Part shown: positions 18,880 through 27,829 of the stretch, piece by piece
Numbering within the stretch: position 1 is the stretch's first letter
Layout: each line of letters opens with the position of its first letter
NCBI RefSeq assembly: GCF_028692895.1
Contig: NZ_JAQUWN010000003.1
Location: 34,239 to 98,238 of the forward strand
Direction: 5' to 3'
DNA from: Pseudodesulfovibrio sp.
GTDB taxonomy: Bacteria; Desulfobacterota; Desulfovibrionia; Desulfovibrionales; Desulfovibrionaceae
Length of the DNA: 64,000 nt
Notes under the pieces: generated by a model
Database searches by the model: none
What the model was told of the DNA's origin: nothing
What the model saw: the letters and a program-made list of their open reading frames with translations, nothing else
Translations under genes and position numbers: made by a program

Positions 18880-19072
18880 GCCCGCGGGTTCTTGCGGCCG
18901 CCTCAAGGCCGCCCATTTCGGGCATCGTGATGTCCAGGAATATCAGGTCGTGCGCCTCTCCGGCTTCGAGCGTCTGCGGCAGCCTTCCGTCTCCTCGGCG
19001 CCGTGGGTCGCGCGGCCTTGCCGGTCCCGGTTGCCTTTGTCGTTGCATCTGCCCGGCGTCCCTGCCCGCCAA
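18880..19072 (-). pseudogene. decayed receiver-domain fragment
   Basis: In the gap 18765-19416 the only protein-like signal is on the minus strand. Positions about 18903-18960 encode AHDLIFLDITMPEMGGLEAA, a clear receiver phosphoacceptor segment (LD-x-x-MP-x-M-x-G). The upstream stretch (GRLPQTLEAG) fits the preceding helix. Before and after this the similarity is lost and frames break. It looks like the relic of a response regulator or hybrid kinase tail. The rest of the gap holds no gene I can support. Confidence 0.45.
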
Positions 19073-19270
19073 TTATGGCGCAAGCATTGGCCAGGTTCGA
19101 ACTCGATGAATCCTGCATGGCGAATGTTGCGATGGTGGAAGTGATTTCCTGTCTCGAAATCGACTGCGCGGTGGGTTGCCAACATGGTTGCCGAAGGAAG
19201 AGGCGTTCCGGCCGGGGAGGGATGTCCGGGCCCGGCGCGGCGGCCCGGTTTTTGTGCGGGGGCACGGGTG

Positions 19271-19400
19271 ATTTGCGCAAATAATCATGTGCGTGATTCC
19301 TGCAATGGGGCAATAATGACGTCATTCGCGCGGAGGCGCGAAACGGCTGAGTGGGGATGGCGGGTGCTCGTTGCCTCCTTTCGGGTTTTTCCGAAAGGGG
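19271..19400 (+). promoter_or_regulatory. palindromes and leader hairpin before the receiver-GGDEF gene
   Basis: Two perfect 12-bp palindromes occur: ATTTGCGCAAAT at 19271-19282 and AATGACGTCATT at 19315-19326. A hairpin CCTTTCGG-loop-CCGAAAGG at 19377-19398 (extending to about 19400) ends just upstream of the ribosome site. They could be operator sites and an RNA element controlling the diguanylate cyclase gene; this is inferred from position only. Confidence 0.35.
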
Positions 19401-19416
19401 CGCTTTGGGAGGAATG

Positions 19417-20346
19417 ATGTCCCGAAAGATATTGCTCGTCGACGATGACAGGAATCTCCTGGACGCCCTTGCACTGACGCTCCGGCATTTCGATGTGGAC
19501 ACGGAGCCCGATTCATGCCGCGCCCTTGAGCGCCTCAAGAGCGGCGACTACGCCGTGGTGGTGACCGACATGCGTATGCCGGTCATGGACGGCGTGGCCC
19601 TTCTGCGTTCCGCGATGTTCGAGTCTCCCGACACAGTCCGCCTCATGCTCACCGGCCATGGCGACCTGGAAATCGCCATGAAGGCGATCAACGCCAGCGG
19701 CGTGTATCGATTCATGGTCAAGCCCGTGGAGGCGCGGGAGCTTTGCCGTACGGTGTCGGAAGCCTTGGAGGAATATGACCGAAGGCTCCGGGAGGCGGCT
19801 CTCCGGGAATACGCGATGCGTGACGAGTTGACCGGTCTGGCCACCCGGTCGCTCCTGATCGAGCACGGTCGGGCGGCCCTGGCCCGCGCCAGGCGCTCCG
19901 GCACGACGTTCGCACTGCTCTTCATCGACCTGGACGGGTTCAAGCTCGTCAACGACACCTACGGGCACGAGGCGGGCGACAAGGTGCTGACCGAGACGGC
20001 CCGGCGCATCATGGCGCGCGTCCGGGAAAAGGACTGCGTGGCCCGTTTCGGGGGCGACGAGTTCGTCGTCATGCTGGCGGACCTGGAACGATGGCAGGAC
20101 GCCCTGACCGTGGGCGAGGTGCTGGTCGGGCTTGTCGAAGGCCCCATCGAGTGGGACGGGGCGTTGCTTGAGGTGCGGGCCAGTCTCGGCGTCGGGCTGT
20201 ACCCCGCCCACGGCGAGACGTTCGAAACCGTGATGCGGGTTGCCGACGAGGCCATGTATCGCGCCAAGCGCAATGGCGGCGGCCGTGTCGAACTTGCCGG
20301 AAACGGGCGGATTCCGGGCGGGAGCGGCGTGATGTCGGGGGCGTGA
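19417..20346 (+). CDS. receiver-GGDEF response regulator (diguanylate cyclase)
   Basis: PleD/WspR-like enzyme of 309 residues making cyclic di-GMP when its receiver is phosphorylated. The receiver has phosphoacceptor Asp51 in VVVTDMRMP and Thr/Lys in MLTGHG and MVKPVE. The cyclase has an intact active-site GGDEF at 212-216 and a product-inhibition I-site RxxD (Arg203-Asp206) exactly five residues before it, so it should be active and feedback-inhibited. ATG 19417 is four bases from GGGAGG; 19414 is also possible. It is close to the PilZ/exopolysaccharide operon, a likely c-di-GMP target. Confidence 0.9.
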   Translation: MSRKILLVDDDRNLLDALALTLRHFDVDTEPDSCRALERLKSGDYAVVVTDMRMPVMDGVALLRSAMFESPDTVRLMLTGHGDLEIAMKAINASGVYRFMVKPVEARELCRTVSEALEEYDRRLREAALREYAMRDELTGLATRSLLIEHGRAALARARRSGTTFALLFIDLDGFKLVNDTYGHEAGDKVLTETARRIMARVREKDCVARFGGDEFVVMLADLERWQDALTVGEVLVGLVEGPIEWDGALLEVRASLGVGLYPAHGETFETVMRVADEAMYRAKRNGGGRVELAGNGRIPGGSGVMSGA

Positions 20347-20727
20347 GGACGCCCAGGTGGGAGCATGAGGATGTCACGCAGGGTGTCGAGGAGCGCGATG
20401 GCCATGGCGCAGGACCGTTTGACCCGGACGAAGGCCGGATGCGGCCGATGCCCGGAAGAGGGAAAGTTGCGCATGGCCCGCTTCCGCCGCGTTTGATCCT
20501 GGCGTCCGGGCCAGTGTCCGGCATCCTCTCCTCCGCCCTGTCGGCAGGTCCGCTTCCGGTCCGGCCGAGGTAGTGTCCGGAGCCGGCTGGACGCGCCGAT
20601 GGTCCTGGAAAGGCGCGCCCCGAGATTCGCGCCGGTCAGCTCGGCAGGGACTTGACCAGGATGCCGTCCTGGGCCGAAGGCGCGCCGCCCCTCCCTGCAT
20701 TTTCTTGCGCGCAAGTGGCGACTCCCT
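20347..20727. other. intergenic stretch without a supported gene
   Basis: About 380 bp of high-GC sequence between the GGDEF and SpoIIE genes. I see no open frame with a ribosome site and family similarity, no terminator with a T-tract, and no repeat. It may contain further relic sequence. Confidence 0.5.
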
Positions 20728-20756
20728 TTGCACTATCGCTTTTTCAGTGGTATTTC
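20728..20756 (+). promoter_or_regulatory. possible sigma-70 promoter of the SpoIIE-type gene
   Basis: TTGCAC at 20728-20733 and TATTTC at 20751-20756 are 17 bp apart, in a locally AT-richer stretch just before the gene. The match is moderate. Confidence 0.3.
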
Positions 20757-20779
20757 ACTTGAGAGGAGTGAAGTCGTCC

Positions 20780-23575
20780 ATGTTTCAAAAGCCCCCAATG
20801 CGCATCGCCGTCAAGACGCTCGCCCTTTCTTTCCCCGTGATGATCGGTTTCGCCGTGGTGCTTCTTGTCGTGGGGCGGATTCTCTTGGGCCAGGGCCGGG
20901 CCCTGCTCGGCCAGTCCGAGAAACGTCAGATGGACGTCGAGGCCAGCCTGATCCGGGGCAAGATGGAGGCCGCCTCGGCAGACCTGCGCTACATGGCGAA
21001 GAGCGCGGCCATGGCCGAATGGCTGGACGACCCTTCGCCCGAGCAAGTCCATGAGTTGGCGTACGACTTTCTTCATCTTGCGGGGGAAAAGCCGATCTAT
21101 CTCCAGATTCGTCTGATCGGGGTGGACGGCATGGAGCTGATCCGCGTCGATGTCGGGCCTGACGGACGCGCGCTCCTGTGCGACGGGGACCGGCTCCAGT
21201 CCAAGCGCAACCGGCCGTATTTCCGGGAAGCCATGAAGCTGTCGGGCGAGGAGGTCTACCTCTCGCCGTTCGACCTGAACGAGGAAAACGGCCGGGTGGA
21301 AGTGCCGTTCGTGCCGACCGTGCGCATATCCATGCCGCTGTTCGATGCGCAGGGGCGCCGGGGCGTCCTTGTCTTCAACCTGCGGGGAGACGCCCTCCTT
21401 GAAGGCCTGAAGACCATGGGCGGCGAACGCGGGGGGTGGAGCTTCCTGCTCGTCAATGAGGCGGGGTACTGGCTGGTCGGCCCCACGCCGGATCACGAAT
21501 GGGGCTTCCAGATTCCGGCCAGGGCGGTCATGACGCTGCCCCACAGCTACCCACGGGCCTGGGAGACGGTGCGCTCGCGGGACTCCGGCCGGATTTGGAC
21601 CGAGAACGGCCTGTTCCTGTTCACCAGCATTTTCCCCCGGCAGCTCGTTCAAAAGTCCGCCCACCGGAACGGGGAGGCGGGCCTCTCGACGGAACTGCCG
21701 AGGGAAACGCGCTGGGTCCTCGTCGCCCGCCTGTCCGAAAGCGAGGTGGGGCGATACGCATCCTCCCAACACTTTCCGTTGTATATCGCATTTGCCGTCG
21801 GCAGCCTCATCATCCTCGCCTACGCCTTTGTCCTCGCCCATGCGCACAACCGGCTGCTGCTGGCGCAGCGGAAGGAGCGCAATCAGTCCATGGCCCTGGG
21901 CGAGAGCGTCATGAACCTTCAGGAGCTCATCGAGATCAACGACCGGAACATCGCGGAGCTTCGCGAAGCCAACACCCGCCTGGAAAGCGTGCTGAACGCC
22001 GCCAGCCACGTCTCGGTCGTCGCCACGGACCTGGCGGGCGTCATCACGCTCTTCAACCGGGGGGCTGAGAACATGCTGGGCTACGTCGCCGAGGAAATGG
22101 TGGGGAAGCACACGCCCGAGGTATTCCATCTCCGGGAGGAAATTCTCCGTCGCGAGGAGGAGCTGACCGCCGAGTCCGGCCATCCCGTAACCGGTTTCGA
22201 CGTGCTTGTGGAAATCGTGCGCAGGGAAGGCGCCGACTCCCGGGAATGGACCTACGTCCGCAAGGGCGGCTCCCGGATCGACGTGGAGCTGGGCTCGACC
22301 GCCATCCGGAACGACGTGGACGGCATAACGGGCTTTCTGGTGATCGCCGTGGACGTGACCGAGCGCAATCGCGCACTGCGGGAGCTCGAAGGCAACCAGG
22401 CCCGGCTGCGCAGTGTCGTGGAGACCGCGGCCGACGGCATTTTCACCGTGGGCACCGACGGGGTGATCCTGTCGGTCAACCGCGCGGGCGCGGACATCTT
22501 CGGCTATGCGCCGGAGGAGCTGGCGGGTCGGAAGGTGAACATGCTCATGGTCGAGCCGGACCGCACGCTGCACGACGGCTACATCGGGCGATTCCTGGAG
22601 ACCGGCGTGGGGAGAGTGGTCGGCGTTTCCGGCCGCGAAGTGCCGGGCAGGCATCGCGACGGCCACGAGTTCCCCCTGGAGTTGGCCATCAGCGAGGTGC
22701 GCACCGGGTCGGAGCGTTTCTTCACCGGCATCCTGCGCGACATCACCGAACGGACGCGGGCCCAGGAGGCCCTGCGCCAGGCCAACGTGGCGCTGGCCAG
22801 GAAGCAGCGGGCCCTGGACGACGACCTGAGCGCCGCCGCCGTCATCCAGCGGAGCCTCCTGCCCCAGCAGCGGCCCGCAGGGTGCGGATTCGTCATGGAC
22901 TGGCGATTCCTGCCGAGCACCCATGTGGGCGGCGACGTCTTCAACGTCCTGTCCCTGCCGGGCGGGCGGCTCGGGATCTACCTCATCGACGTGAGCGGGC
23001 ATGGCCCGGCGGCCGCCATGGTCACCGTCTCCATTTCCCAGGTGCTGCAGGCTGGCTCGGATTTCATCGAGGAGAACAACGCCCCCCTGCCGCCCGACGA
23101 GGTTCTGCGCCGGGTGGACAGGGCCTTTCCCTTCGAACGGTTCGAACGGTTCTGCACCATGTTCTACCTGACGTACGATCCCGCCGCCCGGGTCCTCCGG
23201 TCGGCGGACGCGGGGCATCCGCCGCCGCTGCTGGTCCGGGACGGGAGGCCCGTGACGCGCCTGGACGCGGGCGGCACCGTCGTCGGCATGGGGGAGCCCG
23301 TGCCTTTTGTCTCGGCTGAGACGGCCGTGGAGCCGGGCGACGTCCTGCTCCTGTATACCGACGGCTGCACCGAGTACGAGAATGCCGCCGGGGAGCCGTA
23401 CGGCATCTGTCGGTTGGAGGCGGCGCTGGCCGGGCGGATCGGCCTTGCGCCAGACAGGATTCTGGAAGAGTTGCTGGAGGAGCTGGACCGGTTCGGCGAC
23501 CATGCGAAGCCGGATGACGACATCTCCCTGGTGTGCCTGAAATTTACAAATGACGGGGGGAAAACCCATGGATGA
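20780..23575 (+). CDS. membrane sensor PP2C (SpoIIE/RsbU-type) phosphatase with two PAS domains
   Basis: Serine phosphatase of 931 residues. TM1 is at about 14-36, a large Cache-like extracytoplasmic sensor at 37-330, TM2 at about 334-356, then a coiled coil. Two PAS domains lie near 400-520 and 535-660. The SpoIIE-family PP2C domain from about 686 carries GGDVFNV, IDVSGHG (Asp737) and the C-terminal metal site KPDDDISLV. It would dephosphorylate the STAS antagonist encoded next, releasing partner switching. ATG 20780 follows GAGAGGAG by about eleven bases. The stop overlaps the STAS gene by 8 bp. Confidence 0.88.
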   Translation: MFQKPPMRIAVKTLALSFPVMIGFAVVLLVVGRILLGQGRALLGQSEKRQMDVEASLIRGKMEAASADLRYMAKSAAMAEWLDDPSPEQVHELAYDFLHLAGEKPIYLQIRLIGVDGMELIRVDVGPDGRALLCDGDRLQSKRNRPYFREAMKLSGEEVYLSPFDLNEENGRVEVPFVPTVRISMPLFDAQGRRGVLVFNLRGDALLEGLKTMGGERGGWSFLLVNEAGYWLVGPTPDHEWGFQIPARAVMTLPHSYPRAWETVRSRDSGRIWTENGLFLFTSIFPRQLVQKSAHRNGEAGLSTELPRETRWVLVARLSESEVGRYASSQHFPLYIAFAVGSLIILAYAFVLAHAHNRLLLAQRKERNQSMALGESVMNLQELIEINDRNIAELREANTRLESVLNAASHVSVVATDLAGVITLFNRGAENMLGYVAEEMVGKHTPEVFHLREEILRREEELTAESGHPVTGFDVLVEIVRREGADSREWTYVRKGGSRIDVELGSTAIRNDVDGITGFLVIAVDVTERNRALRELEGNQARLRSVVETAADGIFTVGTDGVILSVNRAGADIFGYAPEELAGRKVNMLMVEPDRTLHDGYIGRFLETGVGRVVGVSGREVPGRHRDGHEFPLELAISEVRTGSERFFTGILRDITERTRAQEALRQANVALARKQRALDDDLSAAAVIQRSLLPQQRPAGCGFVMDWRFLPSTHVGGDVFNVLSLPGGRLGIYLIDVSGHGPAAAMVTVSISQVLQAGSDFIEENNAPLPPDEVLRRVDRAFPFERFERFCTMFYLTYDPAARVLRSADAGHPPPLLVRDGRPVTRLDAGGTVVGMGEPVPFVSAETAVEPGDVLLLYTDGCTEYENAAGEPYGICRLEAALAGRIGLAPDRILEELLEELDRFGDHAKPDDDISLVCLKFTNDGGKTHG

Positions 23576-23912
23576 ACGGATGGTTGGTGGTGTGATGGTG
23601 CTGCGTCCGCAGGCGGAACGGGTGGACGCCTCGAACGCGGGGCTGCTCAAGAGCCGCTTCGTGGACCTGGTCAATGACGGGCGGCGCGATTTCGTCATCG
23701 ATTTCTCGGCCGTCGATTTCATGGATTCCACGGGACTGGCCGCACTCATGAGCTGCCTCAAGAGCCTGGGGGGCGAGGGACGGATCGTCCTGGCCTCTCT
23801 GTCGGACAAGGTCGGGAAGCTCTTCCGGCTGACCCGCCTCGACCAGGGCGTGTTCCGCATTTACGATTCCCCGGACGAAGCCCTGGCCGCCCTGGCGAAA
23901 GAAGGAAGCTGA
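23568..23912 (+). CDS. STAS-domain anti-sigma factor antagonist
   Basis: SpoIIAA/RsbV-type protein of 114 residues. The phosphorylatable serine is Ser54 in FMDSTGLAAL. When dephosphorylated it should bind the HATPase kinase next door; when phosphorylated it lets the kinase hold its target. A GGGGGG ribosome site lies seven bases before ATG 23568. It overlaps the phosphatase gene and sits one base from the kinase gene, forming a complete partner-switching operon. No sigma factor gene is adjacent. Confidence 0.9.
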   Translation: MDERMVGGVMVLRPQAERVDASNAGLLKSRFVDLVNDGRRDFVIDFSAVDFMDSTGLAALMSCLKSLGGEGRIVLASLSDKVGKLFRLTRLDQGVFRIYDSPDEALAALAKEGS

Positions 23913-23913
23913 C

Positions 23914-24339
23914 ATGCCCCGCGTCACCTTTTCCATTCCGAGCCGGGCCGAGGCCGTGCGTTGGGCGTGCCTCGCCGTCCGGGGCATTATGGAGGGGATC
24001 GATCTGGACGATGAAGGCAGGTATTACGTGGAGCTGGCCATGAGCGAGGCGGCCACCAACATCGTCCGACATGCCTACGGCAACAGTCCGGATCAGGTGA
24101 TCGGCCTTGTCGTGAGCGTGGAGGAGGACCGCCTGGTGGTGGAGATGTCCGACACGGGCGTCCCCCTGGACCCGGTCCGCGTGGAGGAGGCCTCCCTCCC
24201 TCCCTGGGACGCTTTGCGGGAGGACCAGGGCGGCCGCGGCCTGTTCCTCATCCGCCAGCTCATGGACGAGGTGAAGGTCGAACGGCGGGACGGGCGCAAC
24301 GTGCTGACCCTGACCAAGCGCCACCGCGGGAGGAAGTGA
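23914..24339 (+). CDS. RsbW/SpoIIAB-type serine kinase / anti-sigma factor
   Basis: GHKL-family ATP-binding protein of 141 residues. Visible motifs are the N-box SEAATNIVRHAYG, G1 MSDTGVPLDP and G2 GGRGLFLIRQLMD. It should phosphorylate the STAS protein and, when free, sequester a sigma factor or another target. The target is unknown, because the gene downstream is convergent and begins the exopolysaccharide operon only 4 bp away. Upstream coupling to the phosphatase and STAS genes is tight. Confidence 0.9.
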   Translation: MPRVTFSIPSRAEAVRWACLAVRGIMEGIDLDDEGRYYVELAMSEAATNIVRHAYGNSPDQVIGLVVSVEEDRLVVEMSDTGVPLDPVRVEEASLPPWDALREDQGGRGLFLIRQLMDEVKVERRDGRNVLTLTKRHRGRK

Positions 24340-24343
24340 CCGC

Positions 24344-25141
24344 TCAGAACGTTCCGATGTAGAGCATGACCACGGTGTTGTAGTTGGAGAACAGCTTGCC
24401 CTCCAGTTCCTTGATGGCGTGCAGGAAGAGGGAGGCTGTGTCGTCGCCCAGCGCCGCGCGGAACAGGTCGAGGTAGAGCTCCGGCTCCATCGCCTGGCGC
24501 AACTCTTCCAAGTCTATCCGTTCGAAGCTGGACCGGGACGTGTCGCAGCACGTCCGGTGCACCGTCTCAAGGTAGTCGGCATGGGTCCGGATTCGGCCCC
24601 GCACGTCGTCGATGATGGTCTCTCGGAAGCTCTGGTATTCCTCGTGCGTGTATTCGCTCAGGCGGGAGAAATAGGACGCCAGATGGCGCAGGTAGATGAG
24701 AATCCCGCGTTTGAGCAGCACCGAATCCTTGATGACCCGCGTCAGCAGCCCTTCCAGCCCGTTCCGGCCGAGGTCGAAGGAGATGTCGCGGCTGTCGGCC
24801 TCGAAGAAGACGCCGTAGACGTTGGGGCTGTTGCGGGTCAGCCGGATGCCGACGACCTGCTCCTCATTGTCCTCGTCCCAGGACTCGCGCACCACCTCGC
24901 CGATGGCCAGGATGCCTCCGTCCATGGAGAAGGGCACATGCAGGTTGACCTCGTCGCCCAGGTTGAGCCGCTCCCGGCTGGCCAGCCAGCGGGGCAGGGT
25001 GACGCCCACCCCGCCCTGGCTCATGTCCCGCAACAGGTACTGGAACGGCTGGAAGTCCGCGACGCGCGCGCCCAGGAAGGGGAGCACCACGGATTCGATG
25101 CCGATGCGCTTGAACTGTCTGGATTCGGCGGAGGGGGTCAT
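24344..25141 (-). CDS. PilZ-domain protein (c-di-GMP effector) of the exopolysaccharide operon
   Basis: Protein of 265 residues with an N-terminal PilZ domain. It has the c-di-GMP signature RxxxR at Arg8-Arg12 (RQFKR) and the DxSxxG motif at 39-44 (DMSQGG), both intact. The C-terminal 150 residues are helical and of unknown family. It is the last gene of the six-gene minus-strand operon and overlaps the GH26 gene by ATGA. I infer that it gates synthesis or export of the polysaccharide in response to c-di-GMP, as PilZ domains do in cellulose and alginate systems. Confidence 0.83.
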   Translation of the reverse strand: MTPSAESRQFKRIGIESVVLPFLGARVADFQPFQYLLRDMSQGGVGVTLPRWLASRERLNLGDEVNLHVPFSMDGGILAIGEVVRESWDEDNEEQVVGIRLTRNSPNVYGVFFEADSRDISFDLGRNGLEGLLTRVIKDSVLLKRGILIYLRHLASYFSRLSEYTHEEYQSFRETIIDDVRGRIRTHADYLETVHRTCCDTSRSSFERIDLEELRQAMEPELYLDLFRAALGDDTASLFLHAIKELEGKLFSNYNTVVMLYIGTF

Positions 25142-26181
25142 GGCTCGCCTCCCGCCCGGGCGGGCAGCGCAAGCTCGTCCCGTCCCGCTGCGAACGCCGG
25201 TTTGAGCGACGCCAGCCGGGACGTGTCGATCCCGTACCCCAGCCGCCAGTCGCGCTCCTTGTCCGCCTGGAACCAGCACAGTCCGGCCAGGTTCCAGCGG
25301 CGGGCGGTGTCCGCCGCGTCCCGTATCCAGGCGGCCTTGTCCCCGCCCGAGGTGACAGAGGCTGTCTCGAAGACCACCAGCGGCTTCCCCGCCGACAGGG
25401 CCTGGAGCTCCCGCCGGATCGTCCCGAAGATGTCGGCGAAGGCGGTGAAGCGGCTGTCCCAGCCGTCCTTGGCCCGTGTGAAGGTGGTTCCCCAGTTGTA
25501 GCCGTCCATGCCCAGCACATCCACGGCGTCGTCGCCTGGATAGTAGGCGGCGGCGGTGTTCCAGGCCGCGCCGTCCCGAACCGGGTGGGGCAGTGACTCG
25601 GCGTTGGGGCAGAACGCGAACAGGACGTTGTCCGCCCCGGCCTGGCGGAACCGGTCGCGCACATGGCGGAACATGGCCCGGTACCGCGCCGGGCTTTCCG
25701 GCCCGAAGGCGTCGGCGTCTCCGCCCCAGTGGTAGCGGGCCAGGTTCATCTCGTGGGCGAAGCGGAGGATGATCCGTCCCCCGTTTTCGCGCGCGGCCAG
25801 GGCAAAGGCGTCGATGTACCCGTCCCACCGGCAGGAGAGGATGTCGTCCGCGTTCACGGCGTGCTCCTCTCCCCCCTCCATGGTCATGGGTTCCCAGGTG
25901 ACCACCGGGACCGCGCCGGCGGCCTGGATCGCCTCCACGGTCCGGGCGGGAAAGGGGGCGGACCGGTCCTCGGACCACTGGAGAAAGAAGACCACCAGGG
26001 AAACCGGCCAGCCTATGTCCTGTCCGGCCTGGGCCAGGGCCGCGCCGGTGATCGGGCATCCCTCCACCACCAGGCCGAATCCCGGCGGCGACGCCGGGGC
26101 GGCGCAGGCGGCCAGGAGGAGGGCCGAGCCGAACAGCGGGGTCGCCAGCAGGCGGAAAAGGCGCGAACGGGAGGCGGTCAT
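25138..26181 (-). CDS. GH26-like glycoside hydrolase lipoprotein
   Basis: Lipoprotein of 347 residues with lipobox LLLAAC (Cys26). The body is a (beta/alpha)8 glycoside hydrolase resembling GH26 beta-mannanases. The acid/base is Glu144 in RFAHEMNLARY, the nucleophile is Glu272 in VVFETAS, and there is an aromatic substrate wall (WFQADKERDW). It lies one base after the glycosyltransferase stop, with the ribosome site inside that gene's end. By analogy with BcsZ or PgaB it may trim the nascent polymer in the periplasm. GH26 specificity hints at beta-1,4-mannan or mixed-linkage beta-glucan, which is inference. Confidence 0.8.
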   Translation of the reverse strand: MTASRSRLFRLLATPLFGSALLLAACAAPASPPGFGLVVEGCPITGAALAQAGQDIGWPVSLVVFFLQWSEDRSAPFPARTVEAIQAAGAVPVVTWEPMTMEGGEEHAVNADDILSCRWDGYIDAFALAARENGGRIILRFAHEMNLARYHWGGDADAFGPESPARYRAMFRHVRDRFRQAGADNVLFAFCPNAESLPHPVRDGAAWNTAAAYYPGDDAVDVLGMDGYNWGTTFTRAKDGWDSRFTAFADIFGTIRRELQALSAGKPLVVFETASVTSGGDKAAWIRDAADTARRWNLAGLCWFQADKERDWRLGYGIDTSRLASLKPAFAAGRDELALPARAGGEP

Positions 26182-26182
26182 C

Positions 26183-27829
26183 CTACTTCTCCTCCGGGAA
26201 GTTGAACCAGAAGATGGTGGAGAGGATCAGGAAATGATAGAAGCACCACGCCGCGTTGGTGAGCAGGGCCAGGGGCGTCTCGCTTTCGTACCAGAGCCGG
26301 AGGCCGCCCCACCAGACCGCGCCGAAGCAGCAGACGGCCAGGAGGATCTGCGGCCACAGGCCGCGCATTGGCAGCGAGTTCGCCCCGGCCTTGGGCGTAA
26401 TGCCGAAACTGCCCCGGAAGCCGAGGATGCCGAGCAGCGACGCCTTCATGTAGACCGGGAAGCAGATGGCCTGGAGGATGATCCCCTGGGCCAGCTCGGC
26501 AAAGGAATACCGCCGCTGGCCCATGGAGAACAGGAACAGGGACAGGGTCAGGATGATGTAGGGCACGAAGAAGAGGAAATAGATTTCCGGCCTGGCGAAG
26601 TAGCTGGGAATATTGAAGAAGAGGAAGAGCATGGGGCAGGCCATCATGATGAAGAGGACCCAGCCCACGAAATAGTGGGTGCCGGACAGGAAGTACTCCC
26701 ACCACTTGGCCGCGCTCATGCCGCCGGGGTTTCGGAAAAACGCGCCGACGATGGTCCGGAACAGCCCCACCGTGCCCAGCGCCCACCGGAATTGCTGCTT
26801 GAAGTATCCGCCCAGGTCCTCGGGGCCCATGCCGAAGGCGCAGACCTTGTTGAGATAGGCCGAGGACCAGCCTTTTTCGTGGAACTTGAGGGAGGTGGCG
26901 AAATCCTCGGTGACGCTCGACTCCTCGAAACCGCCCACGTCCCACAGCGCCTTTCGGTTGAAGATGACGTTGGTGCCGCAGCAGAACATGGCGTCCTGCA
27001 TGCTCTTGCCCTCGCAGATGTACTCGTAGAAGACGGCCTGTTGCAGCCCGGCCGCCCTGGCCACGCGGTTGTGCTCGAAGTTGCTGTAGTATTGCGGCGT
27101 CTGGATGAAGGCCAGCCGGGGGTTGTCCTCCATGAAGGCCACCAGGGGCTCCACGAAGTTGGGCAGGGGGTTCATGTCGGCGTCGAAGATGATGATGTAC
27201 TTTTCGTCCAGCCGGGAGTGGACGTCCTCGAAATCGTTCATGGCGAACTCCGCCGGCGGCTGGCCATGCAGGTAGTGGAGAAAGTCGTTTATCATGCCCG
27301 CCTTGGCCCCGCGCCAGGGCCGCCGGAACAGGTTGACGCCGATGCGTTCGCACAGGTCGTCCACCCGGGCGCGGTATTCGGACAGGTCCTGCCCCGGCCG
27401 GTCATAGCGCGTGTCGTCCAGGAAATAGATGTGCTTGTTGGGGTAGGTCAGGTTGTAGAAGCAGGTCAGGGTGTCCTCGATCACGTCCAGCGGCTCGTGA
27501 AAGGACGAGACGATGATGGCCACGGGCGGGTAGTCCTTCAGCTCCGGCACGTCGTCCATGGAGATGCGCCGCGCCTGGTCCGGCTTGCGGGTCACGTGCA
27601 GCAGGTTCAGGAAATACCCGAACGCGTGGACCATGGTGAAGGCCTCGGCGAGGAGCAGGACCGCGGCCAGTCCCTTTTCCATCCACGAATAGTCGGCGGT
27701 GATGAAGAGCGTCGTCCTCACCATGAGGTACAGGAAGATGCAGAGCATGGTGGCGCCCAGGAGCAGGGAGAACAGGAGGGAGGTCATGGCCCCCCGTTTC
27801 TTTTTGACGGGCCGTTGCTCAGAAGCCAT
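26183..27829 (-). CDS. processive GT2 glycosyltransferase (polysaccharide synthase)
   Basis: Cellulose-synthase-like inner-membrane enzyme of 548 residues. Two N-terminal membrane helices are followed by a GT-A catalytic domain with a DD motif in FLDDTRYD, DxD as Asp216-Ala-Asp218, TED at 307-309 and the processivity motif QQFRW at 345-349. Several C-terminal membrane helices form the translocation channel. The catalytic set is intact. The upstream TPR-porin gene overlaps its start by 11 bp. It builds and translocates the polymer; sugar identity is not readable from these motifs. Confidence 0.92.
   Translation of the reverse strand: MASEQRPVKKKRGAMTSLLFSLLLGATMLCIFLYLMVRTTLFITADYSWMEKGLAAVLLLAEAFTMVHAFGYFLNLLHVTRKPDQARRISMDDVPELKDYPPVAIIVSSFHEPLDVIEDTLTCFYNLTYPNKHIYFLDDTRYDRPGQDLSEYRARVDDLCERIGVNLFRRPWRGAKAGMINDFLHYLHGQPPAEFAMNDFEDVHSRLDEKYIIIFDADMNPLPNFVEPLVAFMEDNPRLAFIQTPQYYSNFEHNRVARAAGLQQAVFYEYICEGKSMQDAMFCCGTNVIFNRKALWDVGGFEESSVTEDFATSLKFHEKGWSSAYLNKVCAFGMGPEDLGGYFKQQFRWALGTVGLFRTIVGAFFRNPGGMSAAKWWEYFLSGTHYFVGWVLFIMMACPMLFLFFNIPSYFARPEIYFLFFVPYIILTLSLFLFSMGQRRYSFAELAQGIILQAICFPVYMKASLLGILGFRGSFGITPKAGANSLPMRGLWPQILLAVCCFGAVWWGGLRLWYESETPLALLTNAAWCFYHFLILSTIFWFNFPEEK

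Noticed and set aside
20721..20736. sigma-54 promoter before the SpoIIE-type gene (TGGCGAC ... TTTGCAC)
   Set aside because: The GG and GC dinucleotides are 11 bases apart rather than 10, a spacing that sigma-54 tolerates poorly.
23758..24324. Minus-strand frame extending the exopolysaccharide operon into the anti-sigma kinase gene
   Set aside because: Antisense to genes with complete STAS and HATPase motifs; the operon's last gene clearly stops at 24344.
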